From: Janthinobacterium sp. UMAB-56
Lineage (GTDB): Bacteria; Pseudomonadota; Gammaproteobacteria; Burkholderiales; Burkholderiaceae_D
NCBI RefSeq assembly: GCF_900095265.1
Contig: NZ_LT607655.1
Span: 330,301 to 394,300, forward strand
Reading direction: 5' to 3'
Length of the DNA: 64,000 nucleotides
The notes below the pieces were generated by a model. That model was given only the letters and a program-made list of their open reading frames with translations. It had not been told where the DNA came from and searched no databases. Below are positions 45,657 to 54,861 of this stretch, one piece after another; position 1 is the first letter of the stretch; each line of letters begins with the position of its first letter. Made by a program: the position numbers and the translations under genes.

Positions 45657-48503
45657 TTATTTCGACGTCGTCGCCTTGGCACCGCTGTCACCTTCCTTCG
45701 CCACCTTGGCGAAGTCGCCAGCCGTCACGATCGAGACGGCCGCAGGCTTCAGGTAGTCGCGCAGGCTCTGGTTCACTTGCGCCAGGGTCAGGGCCGCCAC
45801 TTTGGCTTCCAGGTCCTTGTCGTAAGCCATGCTGCGGTCTTCGGCAAGGTAAGTGGCCAGTTCGCGCGCCAGGCCGCTGTCTTGCGTGCGGCCTACTTCC
45901 TGCGATTGCAACCAGCCTTTCTTCGCTTCGACCAGTTCCTCTTGCGTGAAGCCGTCGGCCAGCACCTTGGCGATTTCCTCGCGCAGGGCCGCTTCCACCT
46001 TGACGGTGTTTTGCGGCGCGCTGATGGCATACGCCATCCAGTAGCCGGCCGGTTCGCGCGACGGGATGCTCACTTGCGAGCCAACGCCGTACGACAGGCC
46101 TTCCTTCTGGCGGATGCGGTCGGCAAGGCGGCTGCGCAAGGCGCCGCCACCGAGCATGTGATTGGCGATCAGCAAGGCGGGATAGGTGGCGGCGTCATCC
46201 TTGAGGGGAATCGGCTGGATGGCGAACAGTACACTGTTGGCCTTGTCCGGCGTTTCCAGGGTGACTTTTTCGCCGCTGACAGGCTTGACGGCATCATGAA
46301 TGCGCACGTAAGGCTGCTGCGCCTTCCAGCCGCCGTACAGGCTGGCCACTTGCGCCTTCAGCGCGGCCGGGTCGAAGTCGCCCACGGCAGCGAAAGTCGC
46401 GTTGGCAGCGCCATAGTAGGCGCCATGGAAGGCTTTCACATCAGTCACCTTGATGGCTTTCCATTGCGCCAGTTCAGACGGCAAGGTGGCCACGTGGCGC
46501 ACATGGCCTTCCGGCGTGGCGTCGAGCAGGCGGCGGAAGGCGTTCACGGCCTGCGGCTGCGGTTCAGGCAATTCCTGCTCGGCGCGGCCGACGCGCTCGC
46601 GCTGCAATTCCAGGAATTGCGTTTCGTTCAAGGCGGGCTGTTGCAGCACTTGCGCCAGCAGCTCCATGGCGGCAGGCAAGTTCTCGCGCTTGCCCATCAG
46701 CATGGCGGTGACGCCCTCGGCGCCGCCGGAGATAGCCACTTGCGTGCCCAGCTGGTCGAACTTGTCCTTCACTTCCTGGCGCGACAGTTTGTCAGTGCCA
46801 CGCGACAGCAGATTAGCCGTATAGCTGCCCACTTGCGCCTTGCCGCGCAAGCTCTCTTCACTGCCGAGCTGCAATTTCAGCACGACGCTGACAGTGTTGC
46901 CCTTGGTTTTCTTCGGCAGCAAAGCCCCTTTCAAGCCGTTCGGCAAGGTGAAGCGCTGGGTGCGCGCTTCGATATTGTCGGGGCTGGGGTCGAACGCTTC
47001 GCCCTGCGCCACCACGGCGCGGCCCGTGTAGCCGGCCAGTTGCGGCGCCACGTCGGCATAGGCCGGCACGACGGTGCGGTCCGGTGCATCGGTGGGGATG
47101 AAGCGGCCCAGGGTGCGGTTAGAACTCTTCAGGTATTTCTCGGCGGCCGCCTGCACCTGCGCCGTCGTCAGCTTGTCGAGCTGGTCGCGCTGCAGGAAGA
47201 ACAGACGCCAGTCGCCGGCCGCCAGGGACTCCGTCAGGGCTATCGTCAGGCGCGCCGTGTTCGAGGTGGCCAGTTCGATCTGCTTGTTCAATTGCTGCTT
47301 GACGCGCGCCACTTCCGCGTCCGTGATCGGTTGCGATTTCAGCCCTTCCAGCACTGTCAGCATGGCCGCTTGCGCCGCGTCAAGGTTGCCATCGACAGGC
47401 ACCAGCGCGCCGAACAGGTTGTAGCCCGGCTCCAGGTTGCTCACCGAGTTGTATTCGATCTTGCTAGCCAGCTTGGTTTCCACCAGCGCCTTGTGCAAAC
47501 GGCCAGCCGGGGCGTCCGTCAGCACGTGACCGAGCACCTCGATGGCGACGGCGTCCGGGTTGCCGGACGGCGCCACGTGATAGCCGGCGCCAACGAATTG
47601 CGTGCCGCCGCTGCGGCGCACCGTCACGGCGCGCTCGCCATCCTGCACCGGTTCGGCCGTGTAAGTCGGTTCGATCACGCGCGTGGGCTTCGGGATCTTG
47701 CCAAACAGCTCATTGATCTGCTGCAAGACCTTGGCTTCATCGAAGCGGCCCGCCACCATCAGCACGGCGTTGTCCGGCTGATAATATTTATGATAAAACG
47801 CGCGCAAACGGGGAATGTTCACCTGCTCGATGTCGGAGCGGGCGCCGATGGTCGATTTGCCATAGTTGTGCCAATCGTAGGCGATCGCCTGGATACGTTC
47901 GCTGGTCACGCCGATCGGGTCGCTCTCGCCCATCTCGAATTCATTGCGCACGACCGTCATTTCACCCTTCTGCGTCTTCGGGTTCCACAGGTCGTTCTGG
48001 TCGATGGCCGCATTGACCATGCGGTCCGCTTCCATGGCCAGCATCTGGCGCAGGTTGTCGTCGTTGGCGGGGAAGGTGGCGTAGTAATTGGTGCGGTCGT
48101 ACCAGGTGGTGCCGTTGAACTGCGCACCCGTCGAGTTCAGGATCTCGACCGGGGTTTTCGTGCCCTTCTTGACGCCGAAGTTGGCGCTGGGCTTGAACAG
48201 CAAGTGTTCGAGCAAATGGGCCATGCCCGTTTCGCCATAGTTTTCATGGCGCGAACCGACCAGGTAGACGATATTCGTGGTCAGGGTCGGCTTGCTGGCG
48301 TCCGGGAACAGCAGCACGCGCAAGCCATTGGCCAGGCGGTATTCGGTAATGCCTTCGACCGACGTGACTTTGACGGCGGCGGCGCGGCTGGCGGCAAGCT
48401 TGCCGGCTTTCTGGCTCGGTGCCGCCTCCACAGGAGTGGCGGCGAGAATGAACGAAGGCGAGAGGATGCCGGCGGCAAGCAGGAGGGCGGTAATAGGTTT
48501 CAA
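45657..48503 (-). CDS. M16-family zinc protease (pitrilysin class), two-domain
   Basis: A 948-aa secreted protein with a signal peptide. The first M16 unit has the inverted zinc motif HLLEH with the distal Glu in VRNEFEMGE; the second unit (about 510-930) lacks a zinc motif, as usual for the non-catalytic half. It degrades small peptides in the periplasm. Such proteases often occur as pairs of single units; here both are fused. The next gene is divergent at 226 bases. Confidence 0.92.
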   Translation of the reverse strand: MKPITALLLAAGILSPSFILAATPVEAAPSQKAGKLAASRAAAVKVTSVEGITEYRLANGLRVLLFPDASKPTLTTNIVYLVGSRHENYGETGMAHLLEHLLFKPSANFGVKKGTKTPVEILNSTGAQFNGTTWYDRTNYYATFPANDDNLRQMLAMEADRMVNAAIDQNDLWNPKTQKGEMTVVRNEFEMGESDPIGVTSERIQAIAYDWHNYGKSTIGARSDIEQVNIPRLRAFYHKYYQPDNAVLMVAGRFDEAKVLQQINELFGKIPKPTRVIEPTYTAEPVQDGERAVTVRRSGGTQFVGAGYHVAPSGNPDAVAIEVLGHVLTDAPAGRLHKALVETKLASKIEYNSVSNLEPGYNLFGALVPVDGNLDAAQAAMLTVLEGLKSQPITDAEVARVKQQLNKQIELATSNTARLTIALTESLAAGDWRLFFLQRDQLDKLTTAQVQAAAEKYLKSSNRTLGRFIPTDAPDRTVVPAYADVAPQLAGYTGRAVVAQGEAFDPSPDNIEARTQRFTLPNGLKGALLPKKTKGNTVSVVLKLQLGSEESLRGKAQVGSYTANLLSRGTDKLSRQEVKDKFDQLGTQVAISGGAEGVTAMLMGKRENLPAAMELLAQVLQQPALNETQFLELQRERVGRAEQELPEPQPQAVNAFRRLLDATPEGHVRHVATLPSELAQWKAIKVTDVKAFHGAYYGAANATFAAVGDFDPAALKAQVASLYGGWKAQQPYVRIHDAVKPVSGEKVTLETPDKANSVLFAIQPIPLKDDAATYPALLIANHMLGGGALRSRLADRIRQKEGLSYGVGSQVSIPSREPAGYWMAYAISAPQNTVKVEAALREEIAKVLADGFTQEELVEAKKGWLQSQEVGRTQDSGLARELATYLAEDRSMAYDKDLEAKVAALTLAQVNQSLRDYLKPAAVSIVTAGDFAKVAKEGDSGAKATTSK

Positions 48504-48729
48504 GTCGGAGTCCTGGTAACACTACGTTTAAAGATGCACAGGCGAAAGAGGCGCAAGCGCAATGCGATACAAACGCAAGAATTGCCATGGGCCCGCGCTG
48601 CGTCTTCGCCGCCCAGGGAAATTATTGCTCTCACAATTTACGGCATACTTATCAGTTACGCAAGTCCCTGTCATCAAGCTGTTATCTGCCCGTGTTATAC
48701 TCCTCGGTTCCAGAACTATCTGCCTGTAT

Positions 48730-49071
48730 ATGAGACGAGCTCTCGTCCTGCTCTGCCTTTTTGTTTTCATCGCCTTACCCCAGGCGTTCGCCAGCATGGC
48801 CTACGCCAGCCCTTCCCCATTCCAGCATGCAATAGCGGCCGGCTCTGCCGCCACGCCCGCCTTCAGCATCGATTGTGCCGACGCCAGCGTCCATGCGGAT
48901 CTGCCTGGCGACAGCTGCGATACCGAAGAATGCGACAACGACCCCATCACGCTGTACCCGAGCTCGCGCCAGGGGCCGCCGTTTTACGCCATCATTTGGC
49001 AAGCGGGACCGGGCGCACTTGCCGAAGCGGACGTGCGGCAGGCCAGCCGGCCACCGCGCGTCCGCCTCTGA
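48730..49071 (+). CDS. Small secreted hypothetical protein
   Basis: A 113-aa protein with a signal peptide (MRRALVLLCLFVFIALPQAFAS). The mature part has four Cys (IDCADASV, DSCDTEECDNDP) and an acidic middle, ending in a basic tail. TATACT at 48696-48701 is a plausible -10. No family recognised. The longer frame upstream crosses the promoter and is rejected. Confidence 0.6.
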   Translation: MRRALVLLCLFVFIALPQAFASMAYASPSPFQHAIAAGSAATPAFSIDCADASVHADLPGDSCDTEECDNDPITLYPSSRQGPPFYAIIWQAGPGALAEADVRQASRPPRVRL

Positions 49072-49153
49072 ACAGATGCATGCAGCACCCACGCGCCCGG
49101 GGCTTTAGCCGCCAGGTACGCTTTACACTGATCGACTTTACAAGGTAATACAC

Positions 49154-50701
49154 ATGGAATGGTTATTTGACCCGACAATCTGGGTCGGCCTGCTGACGCT
49201 GGTCGTACTGGAAATCGTACTGGGTATCGACAACCTGATTTTCATCGCCATCCTGGCCGAGAAACTGCCGCCGCATCAGCGCGACAGGGCGCGCGTGCTG
49301 GGCCTGACCCTGGCCCTCGTCATGCGCCTGGGCCTGCTTTCCCTGATTTCCTGGCTGGTCACCCTGACCACGCCCTTGTTTTCCCTCGGGATATTTTCGT
49401 TTTCGGGGCGCGACCTGATCCTGCTCCTCGGCGGCCTGTTCCTGCTGTTCAAGGCGACCAGCGAACTGCACGAACGCCTCGAAGGCGTCACGCATGCCCA
49501 GACAGGCCCGAAAGTCTACGCCGGCTTCGGCCTGGTGGTGGCGCAGATCGTCGTGCTCGACGCCGTCTTTTCGCTCGACGCCGTCATCACGGCCGTCGGC
49601 ATGGTCGACAATCTGTATGTGATGATGGCTGCCGTCGTCATTTCCATCGTCGTCATGATGCTGGCATCGAAGGTGCTGACGCGCTTCGTCAACGCCCACC
49701 CCACCGTTGTCGTGCTGTGCCTGAGCTTCTTGCTGATGATCGGCCTGTCGCTGGTGGCCGAGGGCCTGGGCTTCCACATTCCGAAAGGCTATTTGTACGC
49801 CGCTATCGGTTTCTCGATCGTCATCGAATTCTTTAATCAGCTGGCGCGCCGTAACTTCCTCAAGCTGCAGTCGAACGCTCCGCTGCGCGACCGCACGGCG
49901 CAGGCAGTGCTGAGCCTACTCGGCGGACGCAAGGGCCGCGAAGCCGTGGAAGAGCACGAAGTCAAGGAAATGCCCGATGTCTCCGCCTTCGGCGTGGAAG
50001 AACGCAATATGGTCAGCGGCGTGCTGACCCTGGCCGAACGGTCGATACGCTCCGTCATGACGCCGCGCGGCGACGTCTCGTGGGTCAACCTGAACGACAG
50101 CAGCGAGAAGATGCTGCAACTGCTGCGCGACACACCGCACAGCATGATTCCTGTCTGTAATGATGACCTGGACAATGTGCTCGGCATCGCGCGCAGCAAG
50201 GACCTGATCGAGGATCTGGTGTCGCGCGGCAAGATCGACCCGGACAGCATGCGCGAAGCCGTCGTCGTGCCGGAAGCGGCCGGCGTGCTGAAAGCCATGG
50301 AAACCCTGAAGCGCTCGCGCGGCCAGCTGGTGCTGGTGGTCGACGAGTTCGGCACCGTGCAAGGCGTGCTCACGCCCATCGACATCCTGGAAGCCATCGC
50401 CGGCGAGTTCCCCGACGAGGACGAGCAGCCCGACGTGGAAGTGCTGGGCCCCGGCCACTGGCGTATCGATGGCGCAACGGACCTGCATTACCTGGAGCAA
50501 GTGTTCGAGACGGAAACCCTGGTCAGCGAAGACGGCGAATACAACTCGCTGGCCGGCTTCCTGCTGGCGCATTTTGAAAACATGCCGGCCGTGGGCGAAG
50601 TGCTTGAACTCGATGATTTACGTTATGAAATCGTCGCCGCCGACGAGCGCCGCATCGCCTGCGTGGACGTGCGCCGCATCGAGCCCGATCACAGTTTGTA
50701 A
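49154..50701 (+). CDS. TerC/YoaE-family membrane protein with CBS and CorC domains
   Basis: A 515-aa protein. The N-terminal TerC domain (about 1-235) has seven hydrophobic segments and the acidic signatures [14 protein letters not shown] and [19 protein letters not shown]. Two CBS domains follow (about 300-430) and a CorC_HlyC domain at the end. Such proteins are linked to metal (Mn, Ca or Mg) homeostasis and loading of exported enzymes. AAGGTAAT precedes the ATG. I looked for and did not find an Mn riboswitch upstream. Confidence 0.92.
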   Translation: MEWLFDPTIWVGLLTLVVLEIVLGIDNLIFIAILAEKLPPHQRDRARVLGLTLALVMRLGLLSLISWLVTLTTPLFSLGIFSFSGRDLILLLGGLFLLFKATSELHERLEGVTHAQTGPKVYAGFGLVVAQIVVLDAVFSLDAVITAVGMVDNLYVMMAAVVISIVVMMLASKVLTRFVNAHPTVVVLCLSFLLMIGLSLVAEGLGFHIPKGYLYAAIGFSIVIEFFNQLARRNFLKLQSNAPLRDRTAQAVLSLLGGRKGREAVEEHEVKEMPDVSAFGVEERNMVSGVLTLAERSIRSVMTPRGDVSWVNLNDSSEKMLQLLRDTPHSMIPVCNDDLDNVLGIARSKDLIEDLVSRGKIDPDSMREAVVVPEAAGVLKAMETLKRSRGQLVLVVDEFGTVQGVLTPIDILEAIAGEFPDEDEQPDVEVLGPGHWRIDGATDLHYLEQVFETETLVSEDGEYNSLAGFLLAHFENMPAVGEVLELDDLRYEIVAADERRIACVDVRRIEPDHSL

Positions 50702-50768
50702 CACAATGGCAAGCGTGCCCCGCTTGCCATGCCGTATGCTGGGGTCTGCCCATACCGGAGACCCTACG

Positions 50769-51335
50769 ATGAAACGATCCCTGCTACGCCTGACCCTGCT
50801 CGCTGGCGCCGCCCTCGGCGCCCAGGCCAGCGCCCAGACGGCCAACATCAAGCCGGGCCTGTGGCAAGTCGACAGCACGATGGCGTCGCCGGACGCCGCC
50901 ACCGACAACGCCATGTCCATGGTGTTGCAGCAACTGGGCAACCTTCCTCCCGATCAACGCAAGCAGCTCGAAAGCATGGCCGCCAGCCGCGGCATGGCCA
51001 TGCCCACCGTGGGCGCCGATGGCGCCGTGCGGGTGACGGCGTGCGTGACGCCGGAAATGGCGGCGCGCAAGCAGATACCCACGGGCCAGCCCGGCGATTG
51101 CAAATCGAAAAACACCGACATCGCCGGCGGCATGCAGGTCTCGTTCACCTGCGCCAACCCGAAATCGAGCGGCGAAGGCCAGGTGCGCTTCAGTGGCGAC
51201 CAGGCTTTCAGCATGCAACTGGCGGTGACGACCAGCGCGCGCGGCACGCCGGAACAGGTGAATGTGACGAGCAAGGGCAAGTGGCTGGGTGCCAGCTGCC
51301 CTGCCCCTGCCACGACGGCAGTTCAAAAGCCGTGA
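50769..51335 (+). CDS. DUF3617 periplasmic protein
   Basis: A 188-aa protein with a signal peptide (cleaved after ASA or AQT) and the DUF3617 start IKPGLWQVDSTM, then a Cys-bearing beta domain (VTACVTPEMAARKQIPTG, GDCKSKNTD, VSFTCANPKSSGEG). Length and motifs are usual. Function unknown. It overlaps the convergent porin gene by 13 bases. Confidence 0.9.
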   Translation: MKRSLLRLTLLAGAALGAQASAQTANIKPGLWQVDSTMASPDAATDNAMSMVLQQLGNLPPDQRKQLESMAASRGMAMPTVGADGAVRVTACVTPEMAARKQIPTGQPGDCKSKNTDIAGGMQVSFTCANPKSSGEGQVRFSGDQAFSMQLAVTTSARGTPEQVNVTSKGKWLGASCPAPATTAVQKP

Positions 51336-52432
51336 CGGAAGCCCATATTGAAGGCCGCGTCGCCGCGCCCCGCGTCGCTGGCATTGCCCACCGTGTAGCG
51401 GGCGCCGTTCTTGTTGTGGATTTTCGCGTAGGACGCGTAGAAATCGCTGCGTTTTGACAGGGAATACGTGAGGCCGACGGCCACCTGCGTGGCGTCGCGG
51501 TTGGCCAGGTCGCGGTCATCCTTGCGCACGTACGATGCCAGCAGCTTGAAGCCGCCCACGGGCACGGACACGCCCAGCAAGGTGTCGCGGCTGTCCGACG
51601 ACGATTGCGACAGGGCCAGCGAGCTGTACGCATTGCTGGGGTCCCACGGCGAACTGCCATAGCCCTTGTTTACGCCCACGGCGGCAAAGGCCGTGGCCAC
51701 CTTCAGGTCGAAATTCGCCGCGATCAGGGTGTTGCGCGACGACATGTCGATGGCGGGCAAGGTGCCGGAGGCGAGGATGAAGTTGTTTTTTCGCTGGTGC
51801 GACACGCTGACATTCACGGCGCCGGCCGAATAGCCGAGGGTGGCGCCATACGCGCGGTTGTTGGCGCTGCTGTACGGCGACTCGCCAAAGCTGTAGATGG
51901 CGCTGGCGGTCACGCCGCGCAAGGCAGGCGTCACGTATTTGACGGTATTGTCGTAGCGTTTCACGCTGTAGCCGGCCAGGTTGCCGGCACTGCCGGCCAT
52001 GCCGCCCTTGAACGGGTCGGCCACGTCGGTGAGCGCCAGGTATTGCAGATTGTACTGGCGTCCCAGGGTCAGCGCGCCCAGGCGGCTATCCACGCCCACG
52101 TAGGCCTGGCGGCCGAACAACCGCCCGTCTTCCGACTGCCCCGTGTCGTTCTGCACGCCCGCTTCGAGGGTAAACACGGCGCTGACATCATTGCCGAGCG
52201 CTTCGCGGCCCTGGACGCCCAGGCGCGAGCCGGACGCGACGCCGCCGGACACCTTGGCGCCGGCGCAACTGGCGGCACAGCCCCGTTCGGCAACGATGCC
52301 CGCGTCGAGCACGCCGTACACGGCAACGTTACTGGATGCGGCACTGCCCGCGCCATCGGCAGCCTGGGCCGTCGCGCCCAGCGCGAATGGCCCCATCCCT
52401 ATCACAGCAAGCGCAAAATACGAGGTCTTCAT
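51323..52432 (-). CDS. Gram-negative porin (betaproteobacterial type)
   Basis: A 369-aa outer-membrane porin. Signal peptide, then NVAVYGVLDAGIV (first strand), the GSRLGVQGREALGNDVSAVFTLEAGV segment and AYVGVDSRLGALTLGRQYN, and a C-terminal Phe (GFRHGF) used by the BAM machinery. A Cys pair in the first loop (RGCAASCAGAK) is unusual but seen in Oxalobacteraceae porins. General diffusion of small solutes. Confidence 0.92.
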   Translation of the reverse strand: MKTSYFALAVIGMGPFALGATAQAADGAGSAASSNVAVYGVLDAGIVAERGCAASCAGAKVSGGVASGSRLGVQGREALGNDVSAVFTLEAGVQNDTGQSEDGRLFGRQAYVGVDSRLGALTLGRQYNLQYLALTDVADPFKGGMAGSAGNLAGYSVKRYDNTVKYVTPALRGVTASAIYSFGESPYSSANNRAYGATLGYSAGAVNVSVSHQRKNNFILASGTLPAIDMSSRNTLIAANFDLKVATAFAAVGVNKGYGSSPWDPSNAYSSLALSQSSSDSRDTLLGVSVPVGGFKLLASYVRKDDRDLANRDATQVAVGLTYSLSKRSDFYASYAKIHNKNGARYTVGNASDAGRGDAAFNMGFRHGF

Positions 52433-52749
52433 GATAAATATCTCGGTGACGTGAATGAAACTTCCCGGTATTGATCAGGACATGCGCTGTGTGTCTGATC
52501 TTAGTGTTACCTTATCCTCGCTTTTTGTCCAGCCATCCGTGCGTTGTACAACAGAAACATCAGCTTAGCCCCAGGAAAAGAGTCGCACACTGACAACACG
52601 CAAGAGTGGTGAGGATTGCGGCACTTGCGGCAAAATGGCGTTCATTGCAACTTATGCCGTGAAGCAATGTTCGGTGCCGAACGTTGCGCGATTTGACACA
52701 GGCGGTACACTACTGGTTTTACCGACAGCGGCTCGCCCGTTTTTTCTGC
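52433..52749. other. Divergent intergenic region, porin / recombinase-like gene
   Basis: About 320 bases. It contains GTTGTACAAC (a 10-bp palindrome near 52548) on the porin side and the CRP-like promoter on the other side. Nothing else recognised. Confidence 0.5.
52668..52711 (+). promoter_or_regulatory. CRP-like palindrome and -10 (recombinase-like/PLD operon)
   Basis: TGTTCG-GTGC-CGAACG (52668-52683), nine of ten fixed bases, then 22 bases, then TACACT (52706-52711). Predicted start near 52718, which places the TTG at 52684 outside the transcript and supports ATG 52750. Confidence 0.55.
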
Positions 52750-54861
52750 ATGCTAGCTATCCTCGAACGCATTGACCCCAACTCCAGCAATATCGACTTG
52801 CTGGTGGAATTATTCAACTCACTGCGTCCCAAGCGCTCCCACGACAGCGCCACAGCGATCGCCAACGTGCGCACCCTGCGCCAGCTTCTCAAAGGTAACC
52901 CCGCGCAAGCGCGCGCCCTGCACGAATACGTGCTGCGCGTGCTGGCCGCGCGCCGCCACGCCAGCCTCTACACGGACATCGGCGTGCTGTCGAACAATGG
53001 CTTTTTCACGGAATTGAAACGCCGCATCGCCTACCGCATGCTGCCGCCCGCGCTGGGCGACGAGTACCTGAACGACGCGCTCGACCAGGTGCTGTACCTG
53101 AAGACCGATTATGTGTGGATCAGCAATGTGCCCGCCACGGAATGGCTGGAACTGTTCGACGTGCTCACCAGCGACGACATCGAACTGGCCGTCGGCGATG
53201 GCAATATCATGCTGCCGGGCATGCTCGACGCCATCCGCACCCTGTCCTACCGCGTCTGCGCCATGGGCCTGGAACCGGAATTGACGCGTTTCCACAATGA
53301 AATCGAAGTGTTCCAGTCGCCGTTCATGGTGCAGAACACGGAAGTGAATGCCTACCTGGACGCCTACACGAATTTACTGCACGGCAATATCGAGCACATC
53401 GAGGACGCACGCCATTTGCTGGTGATGCTGGACCAGTGCGACGCCGTCATCGCCAAGATCCGCAAGAAGGCGCTGTACCAGGGCACCAGCATTCCCCTCA
53501 CGTATTTACTGGTGGCACTGGCGCAAAGCATCGACCGCCTGCGCAAGCTGCTGTTCCTCGTCGACACGAGCGGCGAGCTGCCTGCATCAAGCACGGTGGA
53601 CATCGCCGCCATCACGGTCGACGCCACGCAAGACTTGCTGCACCCGCGGCCCGTCAGCCGCCGCCGCGCAGGCGCCGTGGGCCTGGCGCTGGAACTGATA
53701 CGCGCGCATAACCACAAGTACAAGGTCAGCGACCTGTTTTCCGACAATATCAACTTGCTGGCGCGCAATGTGACGGAAAACGCCAGCCGCACGGGCGAAC
53801 ACTACATCGCGGAAAGCCGGCGCGAGATGGGTGCCATGTTCCTCTCGTCCGCAGGCGCGGGCGTGATCATCGGCTTCATGGCGCTGTTCAAGATATTGAT
53901 GTCGTATTTGCGCTCGGCACCGCTGGTCGAAGCCTTCATGTTCAGCATGAATTACTCGATCGGTTTCATGTTCATCCACTTGCTGCATTTCACGGTGGCC
54001 ACCAAGCAGCCTGCCATGACGGCGTCGCGCATCGCCGCCGGCCTGCACAGCAAGGATGGACGGAATATCGACCTCGACAGCATGGCTGAACTGATCAACA
54101 AGGTCTTCCGCACGCAAAACATGGCCGTGCTGGGCAACCTGGCGACAGCCATTCCCACGGCCTGGCTGATCGCGCTGGGCTACAAGGCGATTACCGGGCA
54201 CAACCTGGTGACGCCGGAAAAGGCCATGCACTTGCTGCACGATATAGACCCCATCGGCAGCCCCGCCATCTTCTATGCCATGATCGCCGGCGTGTGCCTG
54301 TTCGTGGCCGGCCTGATTTCGGGCTACTATGACAACCAGGCCCTGTACACGCGCTGGGCGCAGCGCATCGCGCAAATGCGCGGCCTGGGCCGAGTGATCG
54401 GCCAGGAGCGGCTGCAGCGGCTGGGGCTGTATTTGGAAAATAACCTGGGCGGTCTGATGGGTAACTTCTATTTCGGTATCCTGCTCGGTTCCATCGGCAC
54501 CCTGGGTTTCCTGATCGGCTTGCCCATCGATATCCGCCACATCACCTTCTCGGCCGCCAACTTCGCGACCGCCCTGGTGGGTCTCGACCACAATATGAGC
54601 TGGCAACTGGCCGTCAAATCGCTGTCGGGCATCTTCGCCATCGGCACGGCCAACCTGCTGGTCAGTTTTGGTTTGGCCCTGTGGGTGGCCCTGCGTTCGC
54701 GCCAGGTGCGCTTCAAGCACGGCATGCAATTGTTAAAGATTCTGGGCAAGCGCTTCCTGAAGTCGCCCATCGTCTTCTTCTTCGGCTCGAAAAACCCGCC
54801 CCCTCTGGCACTGGTAGACGAGTCGGCAAACCTGTCACTGACGACCAAGGCTCAAAAATGA
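52750..54861 (+). CDS. pfam10136 'site-specific recombinase' family, probably a membrane protein
   Basis: A 703-aa protein. The family is often labelled site-specific recombinase, but no tyrosine- or serine-recombinase catalytic motif is visible. The first half (1-380) is soluble and helical. The second half has about six hydrophobic segments (SAGAGVIIGFMALFKILMSYL, AFMFSMNYSIGFMFIHLLHF, ATAIPTAWLIALGY, FYAMIAGVCLFVAGLISGYY, GNFYFGILLGSIGTLGFLIGLP, GIFAIGTANLLVSFGLALWVAL), so it is an inner-membrane protein. It overlaps the PLD-type gene by four bases, which suggests a membrane-lipid role. Confidence 0.85.
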   Translation: MLAILERIDPNSSNIDLLVELFNSLRPKRSHDSATAIANVRTLRQLLKGNPAQARALHEYVLRVLAARRHASLYTDIGVLSNNGFFTELKRRIAYRMLPPALGDEYLNDALDQVLYLKTDYVWISNVPATEWLELFDVLTSDDIELAVGDGNIMLPGMLDAIRTLSYRVCAMGLEPELTRFHNEIEVFQSPFMVQNTEVNAYLDAYTNLLHGNIEHIEDARHLLVMLDQCDAVIAKIRKKALYQGTSIPLTYLLVALAQSIDRLRKLLFLVDTSGELPASSTVDIAAITVDATQDLLHPRPVSRRRAGAVGLALELIRAHNHKYKVSDLFSDNINLLARNVTENASRTGEHYIAESRREMGAMFLSSAGAGVIIGFMALFKILMSYLRSAPLVEAFMFSMNYSIGFMFIHLLHFTVATKQPAMTASRIAAGLHSKDGRNIDLDSMAELINKVFRTQNMAVLGNLATAIPTAWLIALGYKAITGHNLVTPEKAMHLLHDIDPIGSPAIFYAMIAGVCLFVAGLISGYYDNQALYTRWAQRIAQMRGLGRVIGQERLQRLGLYLENNLGGLMGNFYFGILLGSIGTLGFLIGLPIDIRHITFSAANFATALVGLDHNMSWQLAVKSLSGIFAIGTANLLVSFGLALWVALRSRQVRFKHGMQLLKILGKRFLKSPIVFFFGSKNPPPLALVDESANLSLTTKAQK

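Noticed and set aside
45777-49148. A 1123-aa plus-strand frame opposite the M16 protease
   Set aside because: It is the GC-rich antisense shadow of a clearly recognised protease, with no domain and a His/Arg/Gln-rich composition.
49072-49153. Manganese (yybP-ykoY) riboswitch before the TerC-type gene
   Set aside because: The gap of about 80 bases shows none of the conserved loop sequences.
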